Shown piece after piece: positions 21,505-34,175 of a DNA stretch of 64,000 nt (the first letter of the stretch is position 1; each line of letters starts with the position of its first letter). Below the pieces are notes generated by a model. It searched no databases. It saw nothing but the letters and a program-made list of their open reading frames with translations, and was not told the DNA's origin. The position numbers and the translations under genes were made by a program. Origin of the DNA: Berberis thunbergii (taxonomy: Eukaryota; Streptophyta; Magnoliopsida; Ranunculales; Berberidaceae); assembly GCA_003290165.1 (NCBI GenBank), contig QNQO01000639.1, forward strand, positions 248,001 through 312,000. Reading direction: 5' to 3'.

Positions 21505-23464
21505 TGTAATAAATACCTAAAATAATCAATCCAAAGCCAATTAGATCATAAGGCCAAGACCTAGTTGGTGAAAGTGAAGACTGAAAACTATGCTATGAAA
21601 CCACCAAACAACAAACAATAGTAGAAAATAAAAATGACACCGATAATTTAACGTGGTTTGGCTTTTCCTACTCCACGAATGGCGTCTCTGTAACAATCTT
21701 ATTGAAATAAGAAACATTTACACTGAAGATTACAAGAAGATAAGAGAACTAATTCTTTCTTCACCTGAAACACAACCACAAGCAGGCACGGAGCCACATA
21801 GGGACAAGTCAGAGCACTTGCCCCCCAATGACTTTTTTTTTGAAGAAAAACATTTAAAAAATAAAATTTTGCCCTAATTTTACATATAATTTTGATTTGC
21901 CTTGCTCTCATATAGATTTTCTTTTCTCTACCAAACCCTTCTCATCAAACCCCCTAAATCTTAGCAAACCCCTCGGCAACGGTTCAAATCTCCACAAATC
22001 TCTCCAATAATTTGTCATAACTCATAACCTATCACTTCTCTGAAAGGATTTTCGTAAGTAAGTGAGATTCATTGTGCTCGTCTTCACAAGATGAGGAATC
22101 TTGCATAACGTCACCATTATTTTGGAATTTGCATGTTAAACATCGTTTTTCATAAGCATAAATTTGACCACATGGATATTCATTTAAAGTTTTAGGATAT
22201 ATAAATATATTTAATTCAATCTTATATAATCTCAGTTATGGATAAGTTTTTAAAAAGAAGGTCAGTAAGTGATCTACCACTTCCAACCTAAAATAAGGAT
22301 GACTATAATTTATCAGAATCAATCTCAAAGAAAAATCATGTAGATGTTGACCTATCAAATTTTTCCAACAGATCCTGGTTTAAGACTTCGTATTAGCGAT
22401 TACCATCTGAATGATCAAGATGTTGTTAGAAGAATTTATTTGCAAAATGGCCCTTGTCAGCCAATGAACTACACATTCCACAGAAAAAATAAAAATGCGC
22501 TATGACGTTTTAATGTAGTTTGGTTCATTAAGTATAAGAGTTGGTTACAGTATAGCATAGCAAAGGATGCCGCATTTTGTCTCGATTACTATCTTTTTAG
22601 AAGTGTCAGAGAGCAAGGAGGTGGTGATTGTTTTGTTGTTGAAAGATTCAGTAATTAAAAGAAGAAAAAAAAAGGCTAATATTTTTCCAATTCAAGCATA
22701 CATGAAGAATCAAAGTTAATAAATAAAAAGATAATCTCCAATCATTTTTTCCAAGTAATCTAATGTGGAGAAAATTGAATACCGGATTCCTTTATCTGCT
22801 TCAGTTGATTGCAATCGGTGTTTCGTATAATTATTCATGAATAGTTCAAATTTAAAAAAATAAAATTGTTAAAGTAATTTATTGTTATTTAACTTTAATT
22901 AACTATGACTCATCACTCGCCCCCCCCCCCCCCCCTCAACAAAAATCCTGGCTCCATCACTGGCCACAAGAACAACCTTTGCTACACCCTGTTTCTCACT
23001 GTTTCCCCACCAGAAAACAGCCCAAGAACGGCCTTATAAGTTGTTCTTACGCCCTTTTTTTATCCCTTAATAAAACAACCAAAGAGGTGGATATACAACC
23101 TACAATAGCAGCTGAAATCAGCTATTTCACGTTGCACAAGCTTTATTTCACGCCTTGTATGTTGCCTTTTCCAGCCCTTGCACACACACAAATTCAACAA
23201 AAAACCACTACTTGTTGCACGCTGTACATAGCCTAATTTTATGCTACTCTAAAACTCGTAGCCTATTTCACGCCGCACACATTCTATTTTCACACATTGT
23301 GTATTCTTATATAAAGAGAAGAGGACTTGAGTCATTTTCTAACACTTCCCATATAATTGGGAATTCAACTCCTTGTGTGATTGTGGGTCCCACATAATTG
23401 TTAATCCTTGTGTGTAGAGGACTTTGAATCCCTAAAAAATTGTGAACCACATAAGGAATCTCCA
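21505..23464 (-). repeat. Copia B 3' LTR, split by a hAT
   Basis: It aligns with the right LTR along its length: TAGTTGGTGAAAGTGAAGA, TTTAACGTGGTT.GGCTTT, CACCTGAAACACA, AACACTTCCCAT. A 1,180-bp hAT sits in the middle, leaving about 770 bp of LTR. Its inner edge has lost about 8 bp relative to the other LTR. A purine-rich tract (minus strand GAAGTGGAGA, near 23460-23470) marks the polypurine tract. Confidence 0.85.
21783..22962. mobile_element. Non-autonomous hAT inside the copia B LTR, 1,180 bp
   Basis: The ends are CAGGCACGGAGCCA (21783) and, read inward from 22962, CAGTGATGGAGCCAGGATTT. Flanks ACCACAAG (21775-21782) and GCCACAAG (22963-22970) match at seven of eight bases, an 8-bp hAT target duplication. 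The uninterrupted LTR at 27700-28493 shows the empty site (CAGCCACAAAAACAACC). A C run lies at 22920-22935. There is no intact transposase. Confidence 0.9.
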
Positions 23465-23639
23465 CTTCGGTGAACAATTTCAGGCCACCACACAAGCATC
23501 ACAAACAACCACATAAGCATCTCCACCTTGGCATGAAAAACCGCCATGACCCATTTCTCAGTCACGAGAATCGTCATCATGCCCCTAAGGGCCCTGCCCC
23601 CTTGGGGCGTCAACACTGAGAGAGCCTGATCAAATCGAG

Positions 23640-25050
23640 ACAATGCTCAAACTTTATCCCTGGCATGGAACCGTTTTTGTCAACATATAATCTGGATTGT
23701 CTTGAGTACTCACCTTCTCCAAGAGAACCTCACCATCTTCGATGAAATCCCTCAGAAAATGATATTCCACATCAATGTGTTTTGTCCGGGCATGATGAAC
23801 ATGGTTCGTTGCCAAATGGATAGCACTCTGACTGTCACATAACACTGTCACCTCATCCTGAGTAATACCCAAATCACTGACCGAGCCTCAAAGCCAAATT
23901 GTTTCGATCACCACCTCTGATAGAGCCATGTACTCTACTTCAGTAGTAGACAAAGCAATTGTAGACTATACTTGAGACTTCTAGCTCACTGGGCCCATCA
24001 CTAATGTAAAACAATAACCTATAGTCAATCGGCGCCTATCAAGATCACCAGCATAATCTGAATCAACATAACTTTGGATCATATTTAACACATCTCCCCT
24101 CTCATATGCCAAACCAACATCCAGCGTACCCCAAAGATACCTCAATATTCACTTCACTACCTACCAATGTTGTTTTCTCGGATTTGATATAAAACTACTA
24201 ACCTGACTGACTGCATGAGCGGTATTTGGACATGTGCAGATCATGGCTTACATAGGACTACCAACTGCACTGGCATGGGGAACATGTGACATGTATTCCC
24301 TTTCATCCTTTGTGCTAGGAGAAAACTTACCCGAGAGCTTAAAGTTAGCAGCCAAAGGAGTACATACCGGCTTATATATATCCATGTCAAAACAATGAAT
24401 AACCTTATCTAAGTATTGTCTCTGTGACAATGTCAGTCTGCCCTTCTTCCTATCTCTCACTATCTCCATCCCAAGTATCTTCTTCGTTGAACCAAGATCT
24501 TTCACTTCAAACTCCATGCTAAGTTTCAACTTCAGTTTATCGATTTCGTTCATATTCTTCACAGCAATGAGCATGTCATTAACATAAAGTAAGATAAATA
24601 AGAAAGGCCCATCCTCGAGCTTTTGCGTGAATACACAAGGATCATACTGACTCCTCGCATATCCCTGCTCAATCAAAAAAGTATCAAACCTCTTGTATAG
24701 CTGCCTTGAAGATTGCTTCAACCCATACAATGACTTTTTTTAGTTTGCATACATTTTCTTCCTTGCCAACAACAATATATCCGTCAGACTGAGACATGTA
24801 TATGTCCTTTTCCAAATCTCCATGCAAGAAAGCAGTTTTGACATCAAGTTGCTCGAGCTCTAAGTCAAGTTGTGAAAGGACTTGGATAGAAGTGTGTTTT
24901 ACCATCGAAGAGATTACTTCATTGTAATCAACACCTTCTTGCTGTGCATATCCTTTACCACTAATCTTGCCTTGTATCACATACCTGTTCAAGTACACTT
25001 GGAATCTAGAATCCCGTCTTTCATTGTGAAAACCCACTTGCATCCAATCG
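23640..25050 (-). pseudogene. Copia B reverse transcriptase and RNase H
   Basis: RT begins near 25043 and reads VDYNEVISSMVKHTSIQVL, then LDVKTAFLHGDLEKDIYM with the first catalytic Asp. It continues at 24730 with MYGLKQSSRQLYKRFDTFLI and FILLYVNDMLIA. The copia YVDD box is changed to YVND, so a metal-binding Asp is lost. LGMEIVRDRKKGRLTLSQRQ follows. RNase H is at 23872-23654 (CDSQSAIHLATNHVHHARTK, HIDVEYHFLRDFI). Frameshifts near 24720, 24240 and 23880 separate the blocks. The motifs fit the Tork/Tnt1 branch. Confidence 0.9.
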
Positions 25051-25059
25051 TCCTTTCCC

Positions 25060-26573
25060 TTTAGGGAGTGTCACAAGCTCCCATGTATGATTCTTATGAA
25101 AAGCCTCCTTCCAATCCACATTGTTAGCACTTTGCAAAGCCTGCGTATATGTGATAGGAACATCATCACACCCGTCAAGAACTGAGAATGCACAAGTTGT
25201 GCCCTCTTCATAGACAAATCTAAGTGGTGCTCGTCTGATTCTAGGTTCTCTGCATGATTCCAAAGGCAGTGTCTGTAATTGTTGAACCTGTTGTTGTGTA
25301 GGATCCATGTCCCCATCAGTAGGATCCTCATCTTCTGCCACTGTCTCATCATGCATCACATTTGTATCATCTCTTCCCTCAGTAAAAGGAACATCATGCT
25401 CTGTATGAGATCTAGAAGCTCCAAACTCCATCTGCATAGAATCTCTAGCATCTTCATCTTCATCTTCATCATAGCTATCACATTTCCAAATAAGGGAACC
25501 ATCTTTGCATTTCTTACACTTGGCCTATAACAAAGCCTCCTCATGGAACTTCATATCTCGCCTGATCACAAACTTCTGCAAGTCAGAACATCATAATCTA
25601 TACCCTTTCACATTATTTGGATAACCGAAAAAAAATAGTTTTTCTGGCCCTTACTCTAATTTTGTCCTCCCTAACATGAAAATATGTTAGACAACAAAAT
25701 ATTTTCAAGTTAGAATAATCTAAATAAATACCAGACCATACCTCTATAGGAATATGAGACGCAATAGCTGATGAAGGAGAGTGGTTAATGAGATAGCACG
25801 ACGTGTTTACTGCTTCAGCCAACCATATTCTACCCAAACCTGTATCACCGTACTCTCTTCAATAGGGTATGGTTCATGCACTCTGCTAGCCCATTCTGTT
25901 GTGGTGTCGACTTTACTTTGAAGTGTCTTCTAATGCCATGTTTCAAACAAAACTGCTTCAAGGGATCCTCAGTATACTCACCGCCATTGTCAGATCTCAG
26001 TACTTTGATCACCCTTCCAATTTGTTTCTCAATCATAGCTTTCCACTTCTTGAAGATATCAATGACTTCATTTTTATGTTTCATGGTATACACCCATACT
26101 CTCCGGTTAAAGTCATCGATAAATGACACAAAATACCTTGAACCCCCTTTAGATGCGACTCTAGAGGGTCCCCAAACATCAGAGTGGATGTAATACACTA
26201 TCCCCGTGGTGCTCTGAGTAGCATAACCAAAACTAACTCAACATTGTTTCCCATAAATGCAATGCTTACAAAAGTTCAGTTTTGCCATTTTATCACCGCC
26301 AAGTAAGCCATGCTTGCTTAATGTCTTTAGTCCACTCTTACCAACATGCCCTATTGGCACGTGTCTTAATTGTGTGCGGATCAAGTTATTGTCATCAATA
26401 ATTGTAGAAACCATAGTTCCACCTTCAACTACACTGCCTTGAAGGAAATATAGATTTGCATGCCTAACTGCTATCATAAGTAACTTGTCACCAAAATAAA
26501 CATTGCAACACTCATTCTCACCAATATACTTGTAGCCCTGAGCTTCAAGCACCCCAAGAGAAATCAACCTCAT
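25060..26573 (-). pseudogene. Copia B integrase
   Basis: The pre-integrase region at 26573-26238 has a Cys pair (CKHCIYGKQC). The catalytic core at 26198-25845 reads HSDVWGPSRVASKGGSRYFV and FIDDFNRRVWVY, then RSDNGGEYTEDPLKQFC and STPQQNGLAECMNHTLL, giving D, D and E. After a break near 25845 the C-terminal part follows (AEAVNTSCYLINHSPSSAI, PIEVWSG at 25837-25613). The acidic linker to RT (25437-25060) reads REPRIRRAPLRFVYEEGTTC. Frameshifts and stops make it inactive. Confidence 0.9.
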
Positions 26574-26599
26574 CTGTCAATTGGAATTTGACTGTAACA

Positions 26600-27660
26600 A
26601 CACCCACTATCTTGCAAGGTCAAGAGTCACCAATTTTAATTGAACATCCCTTAACCTCGCGATAAGTGATGAACCATTCCCTTACAGGACATTTATGATA
26701 TGAAGCTCCCGTATCCACATCCAACTGACATACAAATGGTCATAAAATTTTGTCATCAATGCATGTGCTAAGTCACCCCCAATTAGAATATCCTCTATCA
26801 TATCCGGTGTCTCAACAACATTCACTACGCCCTTACTCACATTCTCTTGCTTGTTGTGATTATTTCCCACTCTGAACAGTCCCTCTTATAATGGCCATTA
26901 TATTTACATTTGTGACATTCAACCTTAGACACATATATGCCTTTTGATTTAGACCGGTTCCTTCTGTAGTTGTTCCTCTTGTTGTAATTTTTTTCCCTTG
27001 TCACCGAAAGGCCATGTGCTCGAGCCTCCTCATTTGAAGCACTCTTTTTGAAAGCCTTTGTAGGTACAACTTGAACAATATCACTTTACACAAAATTTCC
27101 TTTCTTCAATGTTGTCAAATGGTTCCCATTTCGGAAACAACGAAATTAATTAGAATAATACCTTCTTACTATCTTCAAATTTAGCTCCCAAGCTAACACA
27201 ATCTGAGTATAAACATTCAAACTCATTTATGTGATCAGTCATGAATTTACCTGGCTGTAACCTGAAAGTGAAGAGCTTCTTCTATAGGTACATCACACTC
27301 ATCTGATCATTCTGAAGATACATAACGTGTAGCTTGTCCCAAATATCTTGATTCGTCGTTTCATCAGCGAATTTTTAAGTCACATTGAAAAAAAGACACA
27401 TACGAATCGTACTACATGCCTTCTGATCCATTTTACTCCACTTCTCAATAACCTCAACCATCACCTTATCTGATAATGGTTTCTTCTTCCCATTCAGTGC
27501 ATCAATTTGATCCAAACTCACCAGAAAATTTTTACAATCCATCTGCCAAGCTTTAAAATTGTTCATTCAATTAAATCAAACAATGGCAAACCCATGGACT
27601 TTTACATAGCCATCATCATGTGATGAAGAAACCCTTTCTGCCATTTTATTTGACACCTTG
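26600..27660 (-). pseudogene. Copia B gag and protease
   Basis: A gag piece at 27566-27375 reads MNNFKAWQMDCKNFLVSLDQ and then SKMDQKACSTIRMCL, a copia gag N-terminal block. A zinc knuckle, CHKCKYNGHYKRDC (CX2CX4HX4C), lies at about 26870-26925. The protease active site DTGAS occurs near 26710 as DVDTGASYHKCPVREW. Stops and frameshifts separate all three. The first codons probably lie near 27650 (CAT at 27642 on the plus strand). Confidence 0.8.
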
Positions 27661-27699
27661 AAAACATAAACACCAACCAACAAGTGTATTAATATCACT

Positions 27700-28493
27700 T
27701 GTAGTAAATACCTGAAACAATCAACTCAGAGCCAATTGCTGCAAGTAAACTAATCACAATGCCAAGATCTAGTTGGTGAAAGTGAAGATTGAAAACTATA
27801 TTATGAAACAAGCAAGCAACAAACAATAACAGAAAATAAAGATGACATCGAGAATTTAACGTGGTTCGGCTTTGCCTACTCCACGGACGACATCTCTATA
27901 ACAATCTTATTGATATGGGAAACACTTACACCGGAGATTACAAGAAGAGAAGAGAACTTACTCACTGTTTTTTTCACCTGAAACACAGCCACAAAAACAA
28001 CCCCTGCTACACCTTGTTTCCCCACCAGAAAATAACCCAAGAACGACCATATAACATGCTCTTACACCCTTTTTCTCCCTATATAAAACAACCAAATAGG
28101 TGGGTTTACAACCTGCAGGAGCAGCTGAAATCAACCCCAGTATTTCACGTTGCACAAGCTCTGTTTCACGCCCTGTATGCTGCTTTTTCGAACCCTTGCA
28201 CACACACAAATTCAGTCAAAAATCACTACTTGTTGCACATTGTACACGACCTGATTTTCACGCTGTATGTGTTCTAAAACTCGCAACCTATTTTAGCAGC
28301 ACACACCCTGTTTCACACGTTGTGTATTCTTATATAAAGAGAAGAGGACTTGAGTCATTTTCTAACACTTCCCATTTAATTGGGAGTTTAACTCCATGTG
28401 TGATTGTGAGTCCACATAATTGGGAATCCTTGTGTGTAGAGAACGTTGAGTCCCTCATAAATTGTGAGCCACATAAGGAGTCCTTGTCTCACA
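27700..28493 (-). repeat. Copia B 5' LTR, 794 bp
   Basis: Its termini are TG and CA and it has the CATTT duplication outside. It matches the 3' LTR at most positions, apart from the hAT insertion and scattered indels. The outer 250 bp carry the strings AAGAGAAGAGGACTTGAGTC and CATTTTCTAACACTTCCCAT in both LTRs. Confidence 0.9.
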
Positions 28494-28498
28494 CATTT

Positions 28499-29544
28499 GG
28501 TAGCGAAGCATGGTAGAACTCGAACCATATATATGAGCTTGTGAATTCAAACCTGGTAAGCTTGAAAAATGGAAATTAGTGAATGAGAAGTTTTTCAATT
28601 GTATAAGGTTAGATTTTAATTCTTGCCACAAGCCCATACGCTATATGGATCTACTAAGGAAAAAAAAAGGTTCACAGAAGGTTACATTCCATAGACATGA
28701 AATGTATAACACTGTTTTCATTCTCGAATGACGCCCAAATATCAGGAATTGTATTTTGGTAAGGGGAGTGGCAAGAGAACCAATGATAAGGATATGAAAG
28801 TTTCAAGTGTTTATCCATGATTAATGTGAGATTATTAAGGCAATGCATGATTCTTTGCCATTCTGTCAAATCATGAATAAGATAAAACTATAAAACAAGT
28901 AGTGTGAATTAAACTCCAAGTATTTGAGAATCAATCAGCTAAGATAGGGTGTTATATAGTGAGGGTGATTAGGTGCCTTGATCCCTTTGTGGGGTTAATA
29001 TGTCATCTTAACAATTGGTATCAAAGACATCCAAGGTTAGATTCCCTGTAGTAGCAACCTAGAGGCTAGATTATGTATGGCAATAGTGCTATGTAGGTGA
29101 GTGAAGCTTCCAAAGGGAAGAGTTCTACCATCAGGCCAATGTAGATAGAGTGGGTCGACAAGGACGTCATTCGATCTTTTGAGGACTACTGGTTGCTTAT
29201 TAACAAGTGTATACTATCATTATGAAGGCAAAATCACTCATAATTCAAGCTATCCCAAATGGCCCTAATTTTGATAATCAATTGTATCCCTATCTCAGTA
29301 TGCATTGTTGAGTACTAGTTCCAATGGCGTTAGATGCATTAATAAACATGGAATTACAAAACATACATATGGAATAAACTTACTTGTTAAAAGTGATTTT
29401 CATGGGTGTTGCAGAACCTGTTTTAGTGTGCAATATTTTGTCCATCTTACCCTTTATTTTGTCTTCCAATTTCACACAACATAAAATAAGAAAGAATTAG
29501 ATAAAATCAATATCACACATACACACGCAGAATAGTTAAATGAA
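28499..29544. other. No gene; isolated primer-binding-like site at 29010
   Basis: The only notable feature is CTTAACAATTGGTATCAAAGACATCC around 29006-29031 on the plus strand. This resembles the junction of an LTR end with a Met-type primer-binding site. No LTR partner or retroelement domain was found, so it may be an old LTR relic. Confidence 0.35.
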
Positions 29545-30450
29545 GCTAGGGGTGGAAGTGCACTACATGCGCGTAAATAATGGTGGTGAATATTAGATAG
29601 TGGAATGAAGAAGGGGGCGAGGTGGTTGTGAAACAAAGAGAGATGAAGGCGTGGGGGGGGGGGGGGGGGGAAGAAGGGGAAAGGATGGTTTTTAAATAGA
29701 GAGAAGGGAAGGAGGGTCGACAATGGTTTCAAAACAGGGAGAAATAAGGCGAGGGAGAAGAGAAAAATAGAAAAGGAGAAGAGGAAAACGGGGAGGGAGA
29801 AGGAGGATAGATTACGGAAAGGGAGAAAAATGCGGGGATACAATGGACATTGTCCAATTTGGTCAAGGGCAAAATTGAAAACTGAAAAGTTGAAAATATA
29901 CATATTATACTTTCATTAATCAATGTTTGAGAGAGGTTTATTTTGATTGTAAAAATATGAAATGTCAAGGGCAAAATGAAAAATAAAAAATTATATGTAA
30001 GGGCCTTTTTATAATTTATAGGCAACTGGAGGACTTCAAATAAATTATATTAGGTGCTCAGGTATAATTAACAAATGTGTACAAAGGTTGTCCTTATGTA
30101 AAATCGAAATTTTAGATGTGAGTGCCTTTTTATAATTTATAAAAAATTACAGGGTTTTAAATAAATTATGTTAAAAGCTTAGTTGTAGTTAATAAATGTT
30201 TATAGTAGTTGATTTTGATTGTAAATAGTCTAAATTTGGAAGGGTAAAATGAAAAAATAAAAATTTAGATATAAGGGCCTATTTAAAAATTATAGATAAT
30301 TAGAGGGCTTCGAATAAATTATAATAATAGTTTAAGTGCAATTAATGAATGTTTACATGGACTAAATTTAAATGTAAAAAGCATTAAGTTTGGAGAGCAA
30401 AACAGGGAAACCGGAACATGAGGTTGAAGACATTATTTTACTATTCATCT
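29545..30450. repeat. AT-rich dispersed repeat, copy 1
   Basis: It shares start (GGTGGAAGTGCACTAC, TGCGCGTAAATA), middle and end (CAGGAACC..GAGGTTGAAG-like) with 52405-53240. Inside it, units of about 140-180 bp repeat GGGCCTTTTTATAATTTATA, then GAGGGCTTCAAATAAATTAT and ATAATTAA.AAATGTTTAC three times. A run of 18 G lies at 29653-29670. The Ser/Leu/Phe/Pro-rich minus-strand ORFs here are compositional. Confidence 0.75.
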
Positions 30451-30503
30451 TAAGCAACTTGGGTTATAATAGTCCAAATTCAAAGACACAAGGTATTGAT
30501 TAA

Positions 30504-30524
30504 GATGGATGGATGGATGGATGG
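30504..30524. repeat. (GGAT)n microsatellite
   Basis: About five perfect GATG units occur at the left edge of 30504-30524. 30525-31037 holds no supported gene. Confidence 0.85.
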
Positions 30525-31037
30525 CTAACTCGGGATTGACCCTTTTGTGGGTCTTCCAAACAAGAACCCAAGATTTCACCGAATTCAAGGTCTCTGTCAT
30601 AATAATATGCTTATTCTCCTACTTTACTTTTAAATCTCTTCATAGTTGGGTTATCATCATCCTCACCATACATTATATATTGTTATTTTTCTACTGCATC
30701 ATCATCTCACATCATTGAATTCTGGGTTCCATTTTGTTTTGCATTGGAGATAAAGAGATAGGTTTGGGGTCAGACAAAAGAAGTGGAAAATGTGAGAAGA
30801 GACATAGGAGGTTGAAATGAAGCAGTGCAGCAAGAATGGGTTTGATGTTGCAGGGGAGAAGTGTGAGGGAGCAAAGGGTTCAGTCTTTGTAGTCGTGGGA
30901 AGGGAGTGTGTAGTAGGATAATCATTTCTATTCTTGTTTGGGGAAATTTTTTCAGGGTTTTACACTGGAAAGACGAGAAACGAGAAATGGCCACCACTAG
31001 GTTTATATTGTGTTACTTAGAGTTTGGCACTACTTGT

Positions 31038-32200
31038 TAGGGGTGGGCAAGGTCCAGATCAATTCTAAATTTAAAGGAACCTAACTCGAATTGTTTAAAT
31101 TTAACAGATCTGATCCGGTCTGGATTCTCTCATTTTGAACATTGGGACCGAACCTAAATCGAACCGTTTGAAACGATCTGGTTCCTACAGTTTCAAACGG
31201 TTCCAGAATGCAAATCAATATATATTTTTCATGTGAAGTTTTTGTTCTAATTTACGGACATTTGGTTCAGCCAATTCATTTGATGGTCAGATCATCGTGA
31301 ACTAAACTGATATGCGATGAACATGCCTGAAAACTGTGATCTAAATTCCCTTTGTTTTTCACTTGCCACACCATATAAATAAATATCAGAGGGAGCCATA
31401 TTGCACAAAACAAGTATGAATCTCAGTTGAGAATACATCATTGAATTCACTTCTAGAGAAAATTCTACTGTCATTGCACCAAATCCAACCAGATACTTCT
31501 GTAAAACTACCAACATCCAAAACAGAAAATATAAAATTTTTTAAAAGCATCAACATAGATGACTACAACAACTCATCTCCTCTGATTAATTTTGTAAAAT
31601 ATCAGCCAACCATGAACTTCACATCTGAGTGCCTCATCCCCATCGTTGTTCAAGGAAGTCGAATGAGGAGATGACTGGCGACTTCGGTTCATCCAATTGA
31701 TTTGATGGTCAGATCATTGTGAACTGAACTGAAGTCGTATAAACTTGGCACAACGCTAAATCAGACCTTGTTCCTGTGGGCCTTTGGTGCTCCTTGGGCT
31801 CTTTGGAAAATCGACGACAATGTCAGGCATGGCAGGAGGCATGAGGAATGAAACCACACTCGGGGAACCCATGGTATTTGAGTTCTTGATTTCTTGATGT
31901 GAGGAATGGGAAGGAGGAGGAGGTCACAAGACCATACTAGTGGAATAGAACTGGAGAGGAGGAAGTGATTGAAAAGAAGAGAAAGAGAGACGACGGAGAG
32001 AGTGTCTGAACTATAAGGTGCTTTTACTACAGGTTGGAACCAAACCTTTTGAATAAGGAACCGGACTTGAACCGTTCTACAATGAATCCAGACCGATCTG
32101 AACTGTTTCTTAAATTACACATTAAAAATCGGACCGTTTGGTGCAAAACGATATGGTTCAGTTTGAATCCACATTTCTTCGACCCGTTTGCCCACCCCTA
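31038..32200. mobile_element. hAT-type element, 1,163 bp
   Basis: The termini are TAGGGGTGGGCAAG (31038) and its inverse CTTGCCCACCCCTA-like end (GTTTGCCCACCCCTA, 32186-32200). Subterminal ACCGTTTGAAACG, CAAACGGTTCC and CGGACCGTTTGG motifs occur in both orientations near both ends, as expected for transposase sites. The terminal family matches the hAT at 631-1369, but no clean 8-bp duplication is visible. The middle (31290-31680) is ordinary-looking DNA with no confirmed gene, possibly captured. Confidence 0.75.
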
Positions 32201-33463
32201 GTTTAGGATCAATTTAATTTTACCTTATTCTAATATTTAATTGAGTCTAACCCCAATTTTCGATTATGTCAATGATATTGACTAGTCAGTTTATCAAAAT
32301 ACCCCGTGCTTGTTGAAAATCCAAAAAAATGCATACAACGGCTATTATGATTGATGACTCTAATGAATCTCAATGCCATCCTAGAATTGAATGAGAAGCT
32401 CCAAATTTTACTCCATGAATCGACTATCCATAGATTCCGATAGAAAGTGTTAGAGAATTGGTAGAAACAAAATAAGGCGAAATTTTTTTTATCCCTTTTG
32501 TAAATGTGAAGATAGATTTTGTACTATAAGCAGATGGAGCAATATGTGTGTGGTTTCACGTGATTTTTATTATCAAGGAAGACATGCACTGGCCCCAAGT
32601 CTTTGTTAAGAAGTCGTTTGGCAAAAATAACGAAATTTGTTTTAGCATCCCACTCGTTCTTTTTTAAAAAATAAAACACAAACAAACAACACTTTTTCCC
32701 TACGACCAAAATCACACGCAGCTTCGAAGAAGACGGAACAAACTCTCCTCTTTGCTTCAAATAAGACAAATTTAACTCTCCTCGTCTTCTTTCTTCTCAT
32801 ATTTCACTTTTCCTTTATCATTTTGTTGGAAGTTTTGTGAACTGCGTATTTTTTCGTTCTTAGTAATTAGGGCTTCTTTTTGTTTTGATCTTGAAATTAT
32901 TCTGCACTAGTTTTATATGTTCAATATGATATGCATGATGTTTCATGTGTTCAAAGTGTCAAGTTTGCTATTTAGTACTATAAAGCAATGTTATTTGTTT
33001 TGGTATCCACTCATGGAAAGCCATTGTTTTGCTTCTTCTTATTAGAGTTACATGCGTGTCCTCTTTTTTCACAAGTGTGATATGTGTTTCTCTTTTTCTT
33101 TTCAGGCCATTGTCCAAGATAGTGAGATTCAATGTGTTGGAGGTGATTCCTACAAGGTCTTTTGTTAGTGGTGGAAAAAAAAAATTTGTACAGAAATCTA
33201 AGGTTGAATCTTATAATTTCTTGTCATCTTGTCACTAATAGCTTTTGAATGTATGATAGTATATTTTTTCTGTATTCAATGGGCATAAAGATTGAATAAG
33301 GATGGGTTAACACATGCAATTTCATTTGTTAGGCCAGTAAGTCTGGCATTGCATATGGTGGATGTTTTCCGACTCTAATGATGGAATTTTATCTTGATAG
33401 TTATTCAGTAGCACTGTACTCTTATCAAGCTTGAATTTTTATTTATAGTTATTAATTGTATTA
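32201..33463. other. No recognised gene
   Basis: AT-rich sequence. Short ORFs such as those at 32524-32769 and 33029-33238 lack family resemblance, so I do not call them. Confidence 0.4.
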
Positions 33464-33624
33464 CAAGGGTGTGTTTGGTTGCATGGAATTCTATATATGC
33501 CATAAGAATCCATTAGGGGACCACTTAAATCTAAGCTAATTTGTGGCTCACTCATCAATCCACTATTAGATTTTGTGATCAGTTGTGGGAATTGAATTCC
33601 CCCGAAGCATGTGATTCCCATGTT

Positions 33625-34143
33625 TTTTTTTTTTTTTGGTAATGGTATTTTATTATAAACAAGCAAACCTATATATTACATAGTTGATGTCCTGCATTCA
33701 AAGCCAAAGTATGGGCTTCACTGTTAAGTTCTCTAGGAATATACTTACATGACCACTCAGAAAGGTTAGAAAGAGGTGACTTAATACTATAAAGTATAGG
33801 TTGCCACATTCATCGAAGCTCCGTCTGCTAATCATCCGGGTCTGCTCCCAATATTGAGTTCAGAGCGCCCGAGTCTCCTAGGATCAATCCAGTAGGCCAA
33901 TTCTTAGCCTGAACTAACAAAATAGCTGCTTCTACAACAAAACATTCCGCCATGGTACTATCATATACTCGGCCTGGGACCAAAACCATCCACTGCTAAT
34001 AAAAAGCTCACTACTATGTGTTCTAGCCACTAAAAGTTGTTGATTTATAGTATGGCATCTAGAGATTTGTATGCCAAGGTCAGGATCCGAGAACGGGCTT
34101 AGATGCTGAGCTAAGTTATAAGGGAGATTGTGGTCATGTGCCA

Positions 34144-34175
<32 letters not shown>

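Larger units (their letters stand above)
21505..28493 (-). mobile_element. Ty1/copia element B (Tork/Tnt1-like) with two LTRs
   Basis: This is a nearly complete copia element on the minus strand. Both LTRs begin (plus strand) TGTARTAAATACCT at 21505 and 27700, and the right one ends CTCACA at 28493. The pentamer CATTT flanks the whole element (21500-21504 and 28494-28498), a perfect 5-bp target duplication. The internal order is gag, protease, integrase, RT, RNase H. All domains are recognisable, but frames are broken many times. A degenerate Met-type primer-binding site (TGATATTAATAC) sits two bases inside the right LTR. Confidence 0.92.

Noticed and set aside
29472..30025. 143- and 98-codon minus-strand ORFs, Pro/Phe/Ser-rich
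   Set aside because: Composition comes from purine-rich repeats and an 18-G run; not conserved as a frame in the related copy at 52405-53240.
32524..33238. Possible small genes between the hAT and the MITE
   Set aside because: No recognisable domain, splice structure or repeat support; treated as chance ORFs.
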